From an uncultured Clostridia bacterium (GTDB taxonomy: Bacteria; Bacillota; Clostridia; Christensenellales; Borkfalkiaceae): a stretch of DNA of 64,000 bases. Made by a program: the position numbers and the translations under genes. Positions 1 through 9,380 of the stretch are shown here, in pieces. A model generated the notes under the pieces. The model saw nothing but the letters and a program-made list of their open reading frames with translations. It was not told the origin of the DNA and did no database searches. Within the stretch, counting starts at the first letter, position 1, and every line of letters begins with the position of its first letter. The stretch spans positions 1-64,000 of the forward strand of contig CALVLH010000007.1 in NCBI GenBank assembly GCA_944336975.1, given 5' to 3'.

Positions 1-75
1 GTTTTGCATTTCCGAACACCGCAAGATTTATTTGAACTAAATCTTAAAAAGTGTTGCACTTAGTTTGACAATTCA
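1..75 (-). repeat. Dispersed repeat, copy A (possible insertion-sequence end)
   Basis: Read on the minus strand this stretch aligns almost end to end with 10199-10270 read on the plus strand. Both contain GTCAAA, then GTGCAACAC, then an AT-rich inverted repeat (GATTTAGTTCAAATAAATC here), then end in GCAAAAC or ACAAAAC. No transposase is visible beside either copy, but this copy runs to the window edge, so an element could lie to the left. That these are ends of an insertion sequence or a small non-autonomous element is inference. The homology itself is visible directly. Confidence 0.6.
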
Positions 76-171
76 TCTATTTGTTGCCAAACGCCGCCCC
101 TAAATCGTCCGCTCATTGCCCTTCGTGCAAGAAACGTGTGAAACGAAAACGCGCCAGACAAAAAACAAAAT

Positions 172-203
172 GCCGCCCGCCGCTGATAACAGCGGCGGGC
201 GGC
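172..203 (-). terminator. Terminator after mscL
   Basis: A perfect 14-bp GC-rich stem (GCCGCCCGCCGCTG) with a four-base loop is followed on the minus strand by a T-rich stretch. It ends the purA-to-mscL unit. Confidence 0.85.
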
Positions 204-229
204 TTCTCTTTATCCCGTGCAAAACTGAT

Positions 230-751
230 TTATTTCTCTTCGGGCGGCGTCTGCGCGGCATCGTCTTCCGCAGAAGGCGCGGCGGGCGCATCCGCTTTTT
301 CACCCTCTCGGCTCTCGCCTTCTACCGCTCTTTTTACCCTTCCAACGATCTCTTCCGCTTCGCTCGAAACACGCGCCCCCACCTTTTTGACGCCCATCAG
401 CGTCTTTATGATGAGGAACACCACAAACGCGATGATGACGAAATCGATGACCGTCTGCAAGAAATTGCCCCAATTCCAGAGCAGTGCCTCGGTGACCAGC
501 TCGCCCGCTTCATTATATTCCGCAGGGCGGAGAACGACGGAAAGTTCGGAGATACTGTTCTTTCCCATCGCCATCGTAATGAGAGGCATGATGATGTCGT
601 TCGTGAGACTTGTCACGATCTTCCCGAACGCGCCGCCGATGATCACGCCGACGGCGAGGTCGAGGATGTTTCCTCTGCTCAAAAACTGACGGAACTCGCG
701 AAAAAATCCGCGTACCCTGCCTACTTTCTTTTCCTGTTTTTCTTCTGCCAT
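230..751 (-). CDS. mscL: Large-conductance mechanosensitive channel MscL
   Basis: Emergency release channel that opens under membrane tension during hypo-osmotic shock. The 173-residue protein has the MscL pattern: an amphipathic N-terminus with RGNILDLAVGVIIGGAFGK leading into the first membrane helix (about 29-50), a periplasm-side loop, and a second helix (about 97-118, FLQTVIDFVIIAFVVFLI). It is longer than the usual 130-150 residues because of an N-terminal charged stretch and an Ala/Pro/Glu-rich cytoplasmic tail from about residue 135. It starts 3 bases after the malQ stop, with AGGTGA upstream, so it is the last gene of the purA unit. Identification is secure. Confidence 0.95.
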   Translation of the reverse strand: MAEEKQEKKVGRVRGFFREFRQFLSRGNILDLAVGVIIGGAFGKIVTSLTNDIIMPLITMAMGKNSISELSVVLRPAEYNEAGELVTEALLWNWGNFLQTVIDFVIIAFVVFLIIKTLMGVKKVGARVSSEAEEIVGRVKRAVEGESREGEKADAPAAPSAEDDAAQTPPEEK

Positions 752-754
752 ATT

Positions 755-2254
755 TCACCTGCCGTATCTTTCGATCATGCGCCTGACATCCTTCATCGCA
801 TGCGCGGAAGGAAGTTTTTTCAAGCGGAACTGCCAGTTCCCGCCGTTATGCCCGGGAAGATTCATGCGGCTGTCGTTGTCCAGACCGAGAATATCCTGAA
901 CGGGGATCACGGCGAGCCGCGCATTGCTCGCAAGCGCCATGCGGCGGAACAGCCTGCAATAGCCCTTAGGACGATTGCCCAATCTGACTTTCATCCCGCA
1001 CCGTTCGAGCTCCGCCGCCACGCTCGAGCGGAACAGGATATATTCCTCCGTCGAGAGCGATTTGACGTATCCCGCGACCGTATCGTTGTCGTGCGTTCCC
1101 GTATAGCATACGCAATTTTCGATGTAATTACTCGGAAGATAATCGTTTTCGGGGCTTCCGTCGAAGGCGAACAGGAGCACGCGCATCCCGGGGAAGCCCG
1201 TCCTCTGCAACAGCGAACGCACGCCGTCGTCCATGAGTCCGAGATCCTCCGCAATGATGCGGGCGCGTTTTTTCTGCGTGAGCGCGGAGAACAGCGCCTC
1301 CTTGGGACCGTCGCGCCATGCGCCGTCGATTGCATTTTCCGCACCCGCGTCCACTTCATAATAGCGGTCAAGACCGCGGAAGTGATCGATGCGGACGAGA
1401 TCGTACGTTTCGAGCGCACAGGAGAGGCGGCGGTTCCACCAGGCATACCCGTCCGCGCGGTGCGCGTCCCAATCGTAAATGGGATTGCCCCACAACTGCC
1501 CCGTTTCGCAGAAGTAATCGGGCGGGACGCCCGCGACTTTGGTCATGTTGAGATCTTCGTCCAGCTTGAACAGATCGGGATGCGCCCAGACGTCCGCGCT
1601 GTCGTAAGCGACATACAGCGGAATATCCCCGATGATCTTCACGCCCAGCCCGTTCGCAAACGCTTTGAGATCTTTCCACTGACGGTAAAATTCATATTGC
1701 AGGAACTGCCAGAAGAGATATTCTTCGTGATGATCGGTACGCAGCTTTTCGAGCGCGTCCGCGTCGCGGTATTTGATCTCCCTGTCCCATTCGTTAAACG
1801 GACGGTTCCCGAATACCCCTTTCGCCGTCATAAACATCGCGTAATCCTCGGCGAAGCCGCTCTTGACGAAGGCGTGGAAATCGGTATCGTCCAGATAAAA
1901 CCGCGAAAATGCGGTACGAAGCACCGCATAACGCGACTGATAGAGCGCGCCATAATCGACTTTTCCGGCAGGAAGGCGCGCCGCTTTCAACTCGCGCTTG
2001 GTCAATAGTCCCTCTCTTTTCAGACGGACGAGATCGATGAAATAGGGATTGCCCGAATTGCAGAACACCGACTGATAGGGAGAGTCCCCGTAACCCGTTT
2101 GCACGAGGGGCAGGATCTGCCAGTTTTTTATGCCGTTTGCGGCGAGCTTCTTTGCGAACTCATACGCCTCTTTCCCGAGCGTTCCGATCCCGTATTCGTT
2201 GGGGAGGGAGGAAATATGACACAATACGCCCGCTTCTCTCTTTGGTAGCGCCAT
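755..2254 (-). CDS. malQ: 4-alpha-glucanotransferase (amylomaltase, GH77)
   Basis: Transfers alpha-1,4-glucan segments between maltodextrins in the cytoplasm, in glycogen/maltodextrin metabolism. The family signature GVLCHISSLPNEYGIG opens the protein. The GH77 catalytic residues are all present: nucleophile Asp in RIDHFRG (about residue 287), acid/base Glu in AEDLG (about 335) and Asp in THDNDT (about 386). The ATG at 2254 is preferred because GAGG stands six bases ahead of it. A GTG at 2266 overlapping the dapL stop would add four residues but has no ribosome site. About 499 residues, normal length. Fifth gene of the purA unit; no metabolic link to its neighbours is obvious. Confidence 0.93.
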   Translation of the reverse strand: MALPKREAGVLCHISSLPNEYGIGTLGKEAYEFAKKLAANGIKNWQILPLVQTGYGDSPYQSVFCNSGNPYFIDLVRLKREGLLTKRELKAARLPAGKVDYGALYQSRYAVLRTAFSRFYLDDTDFHAFVKSGFAEDYAMFMTAKGVFGNRPFNEWDREIKYRDADALEKLRTDHHEEYLFWQFLQYEFYRQWKDLKAFANGLGVKIIGDIPLYVAYDSADVWAHPDLFKLDEDLNMTKVAGVPPDYFCETGQLWGNPIYDWDAHRADGYAWWNRRLSCALETYDLVRIDHFRGLDRYYEVDAGAENAIDGAWRDGPKEALFSALTQKKRARIIAEDLGLMDDGVRSLLQRTGFPGMRVLLFAFDGSPENDYLPSNYIENCVCYTGTHDNDTVAGYVKSLSTEEYILFRSSVAAELERCGMKVRLGNRPKGYCRLFRRMALASNARLAVIPVQDILGLDNDSRMNLPGHNGGNWQFRLKKLPSAHAMKDVRRMIERYGR

Positions 2255-2262
2255 TTCAGACC

Positions 2263-3459
2263 TCACTTTTTGCCGAGCACCGCTTTGATCCTGCGGCAGG
2301 CTTCTTTGGTCGCCTCCGCGCTGCCGAACGCGGTCAGGCGGAAATATCCTTCCCCGTTCTTCCCGAACCCGCTTCCCGGCGTGCCGACGACGTTCGCCTC
2401 TTCGAGAAGTTTATCGAAAAACGCCCAACTGTCCATGCCGTCGGGGCATTTCAGCCAGAGATAAGGCGAATTTTTGCCGCCCGTGTACCAGATCCCCAGC
2501 TCGTCGAGACAATCGGCGATCGTCTTTGCATTCTTCTGATAATACGCGAGGTTTTCGCGGCACTGCTTTTCCCCCTCTTCGGAGAACACCGCCGCCGCGC
2601 CCATCTGCGTGACGTAAGAGACGCCGTTGAACTTGGTGGACTGACGGCGCGCCCACAGCTTGTTCAGGCTCACGCCGCCGCGCACGAGCGCGGTCGGAAC
2701 GACCGTATAACCGCAACGCACGCCCGTGAATCCCGCCGTCTTGGAATAGGAGCAAAGCTCGATCGCGCACTTTTCCGCGCCTTCCACCTGATAGATGCTG
2801 CGCGCGCGATGTTCGTCGGTGACGAAAAACTCATACGCCGCGTCGTAGAGGATGACCGCGTCCTTTTCGAGCGCATAATCCACCCACGCTTTAAGCTGTT
2901 CCTTGCTGTAAGCCGCGCCCGTCGGATTGTTGGGCGAACAGATGTAAACGATGTCCGCGTCCACGCTTTTGTCGGGCATGGGCAGGAACCCGTTCGCCTC
3001 GTTCGCGTCCGCATAGACGATCTTGCGTCCCGCCATCACGTTGGTATCCACATAGACGGGATACACGGGATCGGGCACGAGCACGACGTTGTCTACCGAA
3101 AAGATGTCGAGGATATTGCCGCAATCGGACTTCGCGCCGTCGGAGACGAAGATCTCTTCGGGACGAAGCGTCACGCCCTTGCGGGCATAACTGCCCAGAA
3201 TGGAGTTTATGAGCGTTTCATACGCATAGCAATACTGATCGGGTCCGTACCCGTGGAAGGTCTCCTTGCGGGACATCTCCTCCACCGCCTTGTGCATCGC
3301 TTCGATGACCACGGGCGCGAGCGGGAGCGTGACGTCGCCGATGCTCAGACGGATGACGTCCTTGTCGGGATGCGCCTTTTTATATTCCGTCGTCTTTCTG
3401 CCCACCGTGGCGAACAGATAACTGTCTTTCAGATTGAGAAAATTTTCGTTGATCTTCAT
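2263..3459 (-). CDS. dapL: LL-diaminopimelate aminotransferase
   Basis: PLP enzyme that converts tetrahydrodipicolinate directly to LL-diaminopimelate using glutamate, bypassing the DapD/ArgD/DapE steps. The 398-residue sequence has SPNNPTGA (about 174), the PLP-binding Lys in SYSKTAGFTG (about 237) and the DapL N-terminus LKDSYLFATVGRK. Together with dapF just upstream, and asd-dapA-dapB at 58-61 kb, it completes the short pathway to meso-DAP for peptidoglycan and lysine. AGAGG precedes the ATG. Fourth gene of the leftward purA unit. Confidence 0.95.
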   Translation of the reverse strand: MKINENFLNLKDSYLFATVGRKTTEYKKAHPDKDVIRLSIGDVTLPLAPVVIEAMHKAVEEMSRKETFHGYGPDQYCYAYETLINSILGSYARKGVTLRPEEIFVSDGAKSDCGNILDIFSVDNVVLVPDPVYPVYVDTNVMAGRKIVYADANEANGFLPMPDKSVDADIVYICSPNNPTGAAYSKEQLKAWVDYALEKDAVILYDAAYEFFVTDEHRARSIYQVEGAEKCAIELCSYSKTAGFTGVRCGYTVVPTALVRGGVSLNKLWARRQSTKFNGVSYVTQMGAAAVFSEEGEKQCRENLAYYQKNAKTIADCLDELGIWYTGGKNSPYLWLKCPDGMDSWAFFDKLLEEANVVGTPGSGFGKNGEGYFRLTAFGSAEATKEACRRIKAVLGKK

Positions 3460-3507
3460 ATCGGAACCTCTTTGCGCCTGCGGAAAAGTCCGCTCGCGCG
3501 GACTTTG

Positions 3508-5112
<1,605 letters not shown>

Positions 5113-5161
5113 AAGTATCCTTTCAAGCTCCTATCGTTTATTATTCGTCCTTTCGGCGATC

Positions 5162-5998
5162 TTACACTTCCGCTTCGCCCGTGAAGGCAAGCGTCGCTCC
5201 GCCCGTCATGAAGACGGCTTCGTCCGTATAGCGGATGACGAGATCCCCGCCGCGCAGGTGCACGGTGACGTCCTCGCCCTTTTCGCAATAGCCGTTCAGC
5301 ACGCAGGCGACCGCGACCGCGCACGCGCCCGTGCCGCACGCCCAGGTCTCGCCGCTTCCGCGCTCCCAGACGCGCATTTTTACTTCGTTTTTGCCCATGA
5401 CGCGCACAAATTCGGTATTCACGCGCTCGGGGAATGCATCGTGATGTTCGAATGCGGGCCCGATCTTTTCCAGATCGAGATCATCGGGATCCTCGAACAC
5501 CACGCAATGCGGATTACCCATGGAAACGCACGTCACCGCGTACGTTTTCCCCTCTACGGCGAGCGGGACGCCGACGGCGCGATCGCCTTCGAACCGCGCG
5601 GGGATGTTGGCGGGAACGAGTTCTGCCTTCCCCATATCAACGCGCACCGAATCGACGGTTCCGTCAGACACGTTCAGATACAGCGTCTTGATCCCGCTGA
5701 GCGTTTCCACGGTGAGGACGTCCTTACGGACGCCCTTAATCTCGTAGAGGAACTTGCCCACGCAGCGAATGGCGTTGCCGCACATCTTGCCCTCGCTCCC
5801 GTCCGCGTTGAACATCCGCATTTTGCCGTCCGCAACGTCGCTTTTGCAGATCATGACGATCCCGTCGCCGCCGACGGAAAAATGACGGTCGGAAAGCTTC
5901 CGCGACGCCCCTTCGGGGTCGGGAAGCTCTCCGTCAAAACAGTCAAAATAAATATAGTCGTTTCCGATGCCGTGCATCTTGTAAAAACGCCTGATCAT
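5162..5998 (-). CDS. dapF: Diaminopimelate epimerase
   Basis: Epimerises LL-DAP to meso-DAP by a two-cysteine mechanism. Both catalytic cysteines are present, in GKMCGNAIR (about residue 73) and ACGTGACA (about residue 221). The start is set at the ATG for MIRRFYKMHGIGNDYI, the usual DapF N-terminus. The open frame extends another 51 codons, but those lie across the purA stop and are not DapF-like. A ribosome site (AAGGAG, 6015-6020) is somewhat distant, 16 bases from the ATG. 278 residues, normal length. It lies between purA and pyrG and pairs functionally with dapL two genes on. Confidence 0.94.
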   Translation of the reverse strand: MIRRFYKMHGIGNDYIYFDCFDGELPDPEGASRKLSDRHFSVGGDGIVMICKSDVADGKMRMFNADGSEGKMCGNAIRCVGKFLYEIKGVRKDVLTVETLSGIKTLYLNVSDGTVDSVRVDMGKAELVPANIPARFEGDRAVGVPLAVEGKTYAVTCVSMGNPHCVVFEDPDDLDLEKIGPAFEHHDAFPERVNTEFVRVMGKNEVKMRVWERGSGETWACGTGACAVAVACVLNGYCEKGEDVTVHLRGGDLVIRYTDEAVFMTGGATLAFTGEAEV

Positions 5999-6021
5999 AA
6001 GCCGTGGGACAACGCTCCTTA

Positions 6022-7296
6022 TCAGTACATCTTGATATATGCTTCGCGTTCCGCACCCACGGAGACGTAACGGATCTTGCATTCGCACGCCTTTTCGAGA
6101 TAGCGGATATAATCGAGCGCTTCTTTGGGAAGGTCGGAAGGCTTGCGGCATTTGGAGATGTCGCAGTTCCAGCCCTTGACCTTCTCGAACACGGGTTTAC
6201 ACTCGTCGAGCACGTCGGTGAACGGGAATTCGTGAATGATCTTGCCGTTCAGCTCGTACGCTGTGCAGATCTCCAGCTCTTCATGCCCCGAAAGCACGTC
6301 GAGCTTGGTGAGCGCGATCTCGTCCGCGCCCTGACAGCGGATGCCGTAACGGGACGCGACCACGTCGAACGGCCCCACTCTTCTCGGCCTGCCCGTCGCC
6401 GCGCCGTATTCGCCGCCCGCCGCGCGCAGTTTTTCCGCCTTCTCGCCGAAATATTCCGCCGTGAACGGTCCCTCGCCCACGCAGGTGGAATACGCCTTCA
6501 TGATGCCGATCGAGCGATCGAGCTTGAGGTTGGGAACGCCCGCCCCGATGGGCGCGTACGCCGCGATCGTGGGAGAGCTGGATGTGTAGGGATAAATGCC
6601 GAAATCGATGTCGCGGAGCGCACCGAGCTGCGCCTCGAACATGATCTTCTTGCCCGCCTTGTTCGCCTCGTTGAGGTAAAGTCCGACGTCGCAGATATAC
6701 TCTTTGAGCGGTTCGCCGTACGTCTTGAAATAATCGATCATCTCTTCGACGGTGACGGGCTTCGCGCCGTATCCGCCGACGATGGTGAGGTTTTTCCATT
6801 CGACGATGTCCTTGATCCGCGCATACATCAGCTTGGTATTGAGCAATTCGCCCATACGGAACGCTTTTTTCATGTATTTATCCGCATAGACGGGCGCGAT
6901 GCCGCGGCGGGTAGAGCCGAACTTCTTGTCCGCAAGGCGTTCCTCTTCAAGGCAGTCGAGCTGGACATGATACGGCATGGTGATGACCGCCTTGTCGCTG
7001 ATCTTGAGATTTTCGGGAGTGATGCGGATCCCCTGTTCGCGCAGGCGCGCCATCTCCTGCGTGAGATGTTTGATGTCGACGACCATGCCGTTCCCGAGCA
7101 CGTTGACCACTTCTTCGCGCAAAATGCCGGAAGGGAGCAGATTGAGAATAAATTTCCCGCGCTCGTTGATAACGGTATGCCCCGCATTGTTGCCGCCCTG
7201 ATAACGGCAGACGATGTCGAATTCCTGCGACAGCAAATCGACCATTCTGCCCTTTCCTTCGTCGCCCCAGTTGATCCCGCAAATGGATGTTAACAT
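6022..7296 (-). CDS. purA: Adenylosuccinate synthetase
   Basis: First committed step from IMP to AMP, using GTP and aspartate. The N-terminal nucleotide loop reads GINWGDEGKG, with Asn where most homologues have Gln. The family motifs GNNAGHTV and STRRGIAP are present. 424 residues, full length. GAAGGAG stands before the ATG. It is the first gene of a six-gene leftward unit transcribed from the promoter at 7373-7402. Confidence 0.96.
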   Translation of the reverse strand: MLTSICGINWGDEGKGRMVDLLSQEFDIVCRYQGGNNAGHTVINERGKFILNLLPSGILREEVVNVLGNGMVVDIKHLTQEMARLREQGIRITPENLKISDKAVITMPYHVQLDCLEEERLADKKFGSTRRGIAPVYADKYMKKAFRMGELLNTKLMYARIKDIVEWKNLTIVGGYGAKPVTVEEMIDYFKTYGEPLKEYICDVGLYLNEANKAGKKIMFEAQLGALRDIDFGIYPYTSSSPTIAAYAPIGAGVPNLKLDRSIGIMKAYSTCVGEGPFTAEYFGEKAEKLRAAGGEYGAATGRPRRVGPFDVVASRYGIRCQGADEIALTKLDVLSGHEELEICTAYELNGKIIHEFPFTDVLDECKPVFEKVKGWNCDISKCRKPSDLPKEALDYIRYLEKACECKIRYVSVGAEREAYIKMY

Positions 7297-7372
7297 AGTT
7301 CACCCTTCTCCTTCGTTTTTAACGGCGTTTTCCCGCCCGCGCGGGCAAATACCGTCATAAAAAATACATTTC

Positions 7373-7402
7373 ATTATACAATAATATCGCGCGGATTGTC
7401 AA
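7373..7402 (-). promoter_or_regulatory. Promoter of the purA-dapF-pyrG-dapL-malQ-mscL unit
   Basis: On the minus strand TTGACA and TATAAT are separated by 18 bases. The leader is about 70 bases and contains a GC-rich inverted repeat (GCCCGCGCGGGC) near 7333-7346. No other strong promoter was seen between the six genes. Confidence 0.85.
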
Positions 7403-7500
7403 GTGTACGGCGGAAAAATCCCGTTTGTCGGGATTTTTCGAAAAAACGCGAAAAGTGCAATTTTTTTACATATTTTTTGCAAATATTTCACAGCAAACGA

Positions 7501-7529
7501 TTGACTTTTCCCGTCAAGACGATTAAAAT
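7501..7529 (+). promoter_or_regulatory. Promoter of the Nudix hydrolase gene
   Basis: TTGACT and TAAAAT with a 17-base spacer. A ribosome site (GGGAGGG) follows and the ATG is at 7561. Confidence 0.8.
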
Positions 7530-7560
7530 AGTAAAAAATTCATTGGGAGGGAAAAACAGT

Positions 7561-8055
7561 ATGTTTTGCAGGGACTGCGGAGAAAAACTCACCCTTCGTT
7601 TCCTCGAAAACGAAGGACTCGTGCCTTACTGCACGAAGTGCGAGAGCTTCAAATTCCCCTTCTTTCCCGTTGCCGTGTCCATGACGGTCGTCAACCGTTC
7701 GGAGGATAAGATTTTACTCGCCAAACACGTCGGCGAGGACGATTACACGTTGCTTGCGGGATACATCAAGAAGGGCGAAAACGCGGAAAAGACCATTCCG
7801 CGCGAGATCAAGGAAGAAACTCGCCTGACCGCGATCAAGTGGAGATACTATGCATCGCGCTATCATGAAGCGAAAGACGTGCTCATGCTCAACTTCATCG
7901 TGACCGTCGAGGAGGGAGAGATCGTTCTCAATTCTCAGGAGATCGCCGAGGCGCATTGGTGCTCGTTTGCGGAGGCGAAAGAGCTCATCCGCAAAAATTC
8001 CACCGCGGAGTATTTTCTTAACGGCGCGCTCAACGAGCTGGGCAAACGCAAATAA
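7561..8055 (+). CDS. Nudix hydrolase with N-terminal zinc ribbon
   Basis: A 164-residue protein that probably hydrolyses a nucleoside-diphosphate-linked substrate. The N-terminus has a zinc ribbon, CRDCG near the start and CTKC about 20 residues later, as in NADH pyrophosphatase-type Nudix proteins. The Nudix box follows, G-x5-E-x7-REIKEET around residues 73-95. The substrate cannot be told from sequence; NAD(H) is plausible because of the ribbon but the NudC-specific C-terminal motif is not evident. The ATG at 7561 follows GGGAGGG; codons further upstream in the open frame lie before the promoter. Confidence 0.85.
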   Translation: MFCRDCGEKLTLRFLENEGLVPYCTKCESFKFPFFPVAVSMTVVNRSEDKILLAKHVGEDDYTLLAGYIKKGENAEKTIPREIKEETRLTAIKWRYYASRYHEAKDVLMLNFIVTVEEGEIVLNSQEIAEAHWCSFAEAKELIRKNSTAEYFLNGALNELGKRK

Positions 8056-8070
8056 AAAATGAAAAAAGAC

Positions 8071-8096
8071 AAGCCCTCCGAAGTTCGGAGGGCTTT
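8071..8096. terminator. Shared bidirectional terminator
   Basis: AAGCCCTCCG pairs with CGGAGGGCTT around a five-base loop, with T or A runs on each side. It lies between the convergent Nudix and DUF1540 genes and can serve both. Confidence 0.85.
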
Positions 8097-8112
8097 CCCT
8101 TTGTGCCGAGAG

Positions 8113-8274
8113 TTATCTCTTCTTCTGATAGCTGTCGCAGCAGGTGCAGTGTTCGGGATCGCAGTCGCAAGCCGTTCCGATGTGCACCCTGTCGAGCGTA
8201 CAGTCCGCGCCGCCGCGATTGAACTTGCAATCGGTCACGCCGCAGGATACGCCGCAGTTGACATTCTTTTCCAT
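8113..8274 (-). CDS. Small Cys-rich DUF1540 protein
   Basis: A 53-residue gene. The protein starts MEKNVNCGVSCGVTDC and carries about nine cysteines, with a C-terminal ACDCDPEHCTCC cluster; this is the pattern of the short DUF1540 proteins common in spore-forming Firmicutes, presumed metal binding and of unknown function. It has a perfect ribosome site (AAGGAGGG) eight bases before the ATG and ends just before the shared terminator. No consensus vegetative promoter was recognised upstream, so it may be under a sporulation sigma factor (inference). Confidence 0.88.
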   Translation of the reverse strand: MEKNVNCGVSCGVTDCKFNRGGADCTLDRVHIGTACDCDPEHCTCCDSYQKKR

Positions 8275-8481
8275 GTCTTTTCCCTCCTTGTCTTTTCAGT
8301 ATTCCCCATTTTACGGAAATATATCAAAGCGCCGACGGGAAATGACGGGTATACGGAAAAATACATGCGTAAAGGCGATCTCCGCCCTTCCGCTCGCGAA
8401 AGCGTCCCCTTTTCCCGCCGTGCGCGTTTCTTGACAAAAACGTCCGCGGAAGGCTTTTCGCGAAAAAATAGCAAAACCCTA

Positions 8482-8510
8482 TTGACAAAAATGCCGCCGT
8501 TTTGTAAAAT
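8482..8510 (+). promoter_or_regulatory. Promoter of rplI
   Basis: TTGACA and TAAAAT, spacer exactly 17 bases, 21 bases before the rplI start codon, with AAGGAGA between. Confidence 0.88.
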
Positions 8511-8531
8511 AAAACAGAAAAGGAGATCATT

Positions 8532-8975
8532 ATGAAAGTAATTCTGAAAGCAGACGTCAAAGGAAGCGGCAAAAAAGGCGACATCATCGAAGTTTCGGAC
8601 GGATACGCCAAGAACTTCCTGCTCAAAAAGGGACTCGCGGAAGTCGCAACCGCGAGCGGGATCAACGAGATACGCCAGAAGCGCACGGCGGAAGCCTATC
8701 ACAAGGCGGAAAACGTCAAGGCGTTGCAGGAACTTGCCGCCAACATGAAAGGCGTGGAAGTGGAAGTTTCCATCAAAGTGGGCGAAAACGGAAAGGTATT
8801 CGGTTCGGTCACGACCGCACAGATCGCCTCCGCCCTCGCGGAAAAAGGCTTCGACGTGGACAAAAAGAAGATCCTCTTAAAAGAGCCGATCAAGACGCTC
8901 GGCGCATTCTCCGCGGAAGTACGGCTAATGGAAGGAGTTTCGGCGAAGATCTCCGTCAACGTCGTTCCCGCCTGA
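8532..8975 (+). CDS. rplI: 50S ribosomal protein L9
   Basis: 147 residues, standard bacterial L9: N-terminal domain MKVILKADVKGSGKKGD with DGYAKNFLLKKGLA, a long connecting helix (about 40-75) and the C-terminal domain with GENGKVFGSVTTAQIA. It binds 23S rRNA near the L1 stalk. Here it stands alone with its own promoter instead of beside rpsF/ssb/rpsR or dnaB. AAGGAGA precedes the ATG. Confidence 0.97.
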   Translation: MKVILKADVKGSGKKGDIIEVSDGYAKNFLLKKGLAEVATASGINEIRQKRTAEAYHKAENVKALQELAANMKGVEVEVSIKVGENGKVFGSVTTAQIASALAEKGFDVDKKKILLKEPIKTLGAFSAEVRLMEGVSAKISVNVVPA

Positions 8976-9153
8976 AACTGCCTGCGGGTGCGTTTTTCGG
9001 CGCCGTAATGCCGTTGCCCTTTGAGAGTCGGCGCGGTCTCCGGCTTTAACGGCAGGGACGAGTCCTCCATCGGCTTGCGAAGCGGTTCCCATCCCGCCTC
9101 ATCCGCGGCACGCCCGCAAGGTCGGTCGCATCGCGGACAGTAAATCAGACATT
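8976..9153 (+). other. Non-coding stretch after rplI, possibly structured RNA
   Basis: About 180 bases without a credible open frame, GC-rich, ending in a strong terminator (9154-9180). Some long-range pairing is possible (GGTGCG near 8987 with CGCATC near 9128, and CTG with CAG outside it). It does not match 6S, tmRNA, SRP or RNase P landmarks that I can recall. It may simply be a long rplI 3' untranslated region. Confidence 0.3.
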
Positions 9154-9180
9154 ACGCCTCGGAGCGATGCGCCGAGGCGT
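9154..9180 (+). terminator. Terminator after rplI region
   Basis: ACGCCTCGG pairs with CCGAGGCGT, followed by TTTTTCTTT. Confidence 0.85.
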
Positions 9181-9345
9181 TTTTCTTTGCAACAGACAAG
9201 CAGACTCTCCCTCTCTTTCTCTGCCGTTTCCGCCCTTTCGCGATCCCAGGTCTTTCCGACGTTCCGCCTACGGAAAAAAGCGGTTTCCCGCCGTCGACAG
9301 TTTCATTCCCGCCGTCCGTTTCGGTCTTTCCCGCCCCTCTGCCCG

Positions 9346-9374
9346 TTGACAAGCGGCGAAAGTGCTGTTACAAT
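9346..9374 (+). promoter_or_regulatory. Promoter placing EFR1 gene on a leaderless mRNA
   Basis: TTGACA and TACAAT with a 17-base spacer. The ATG begins only six bases after the -10 box (9381), where transcription should start, and there is no ribosome site. Confidence 0.82.
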
Positions 9375-9380
9375 ATAGAT

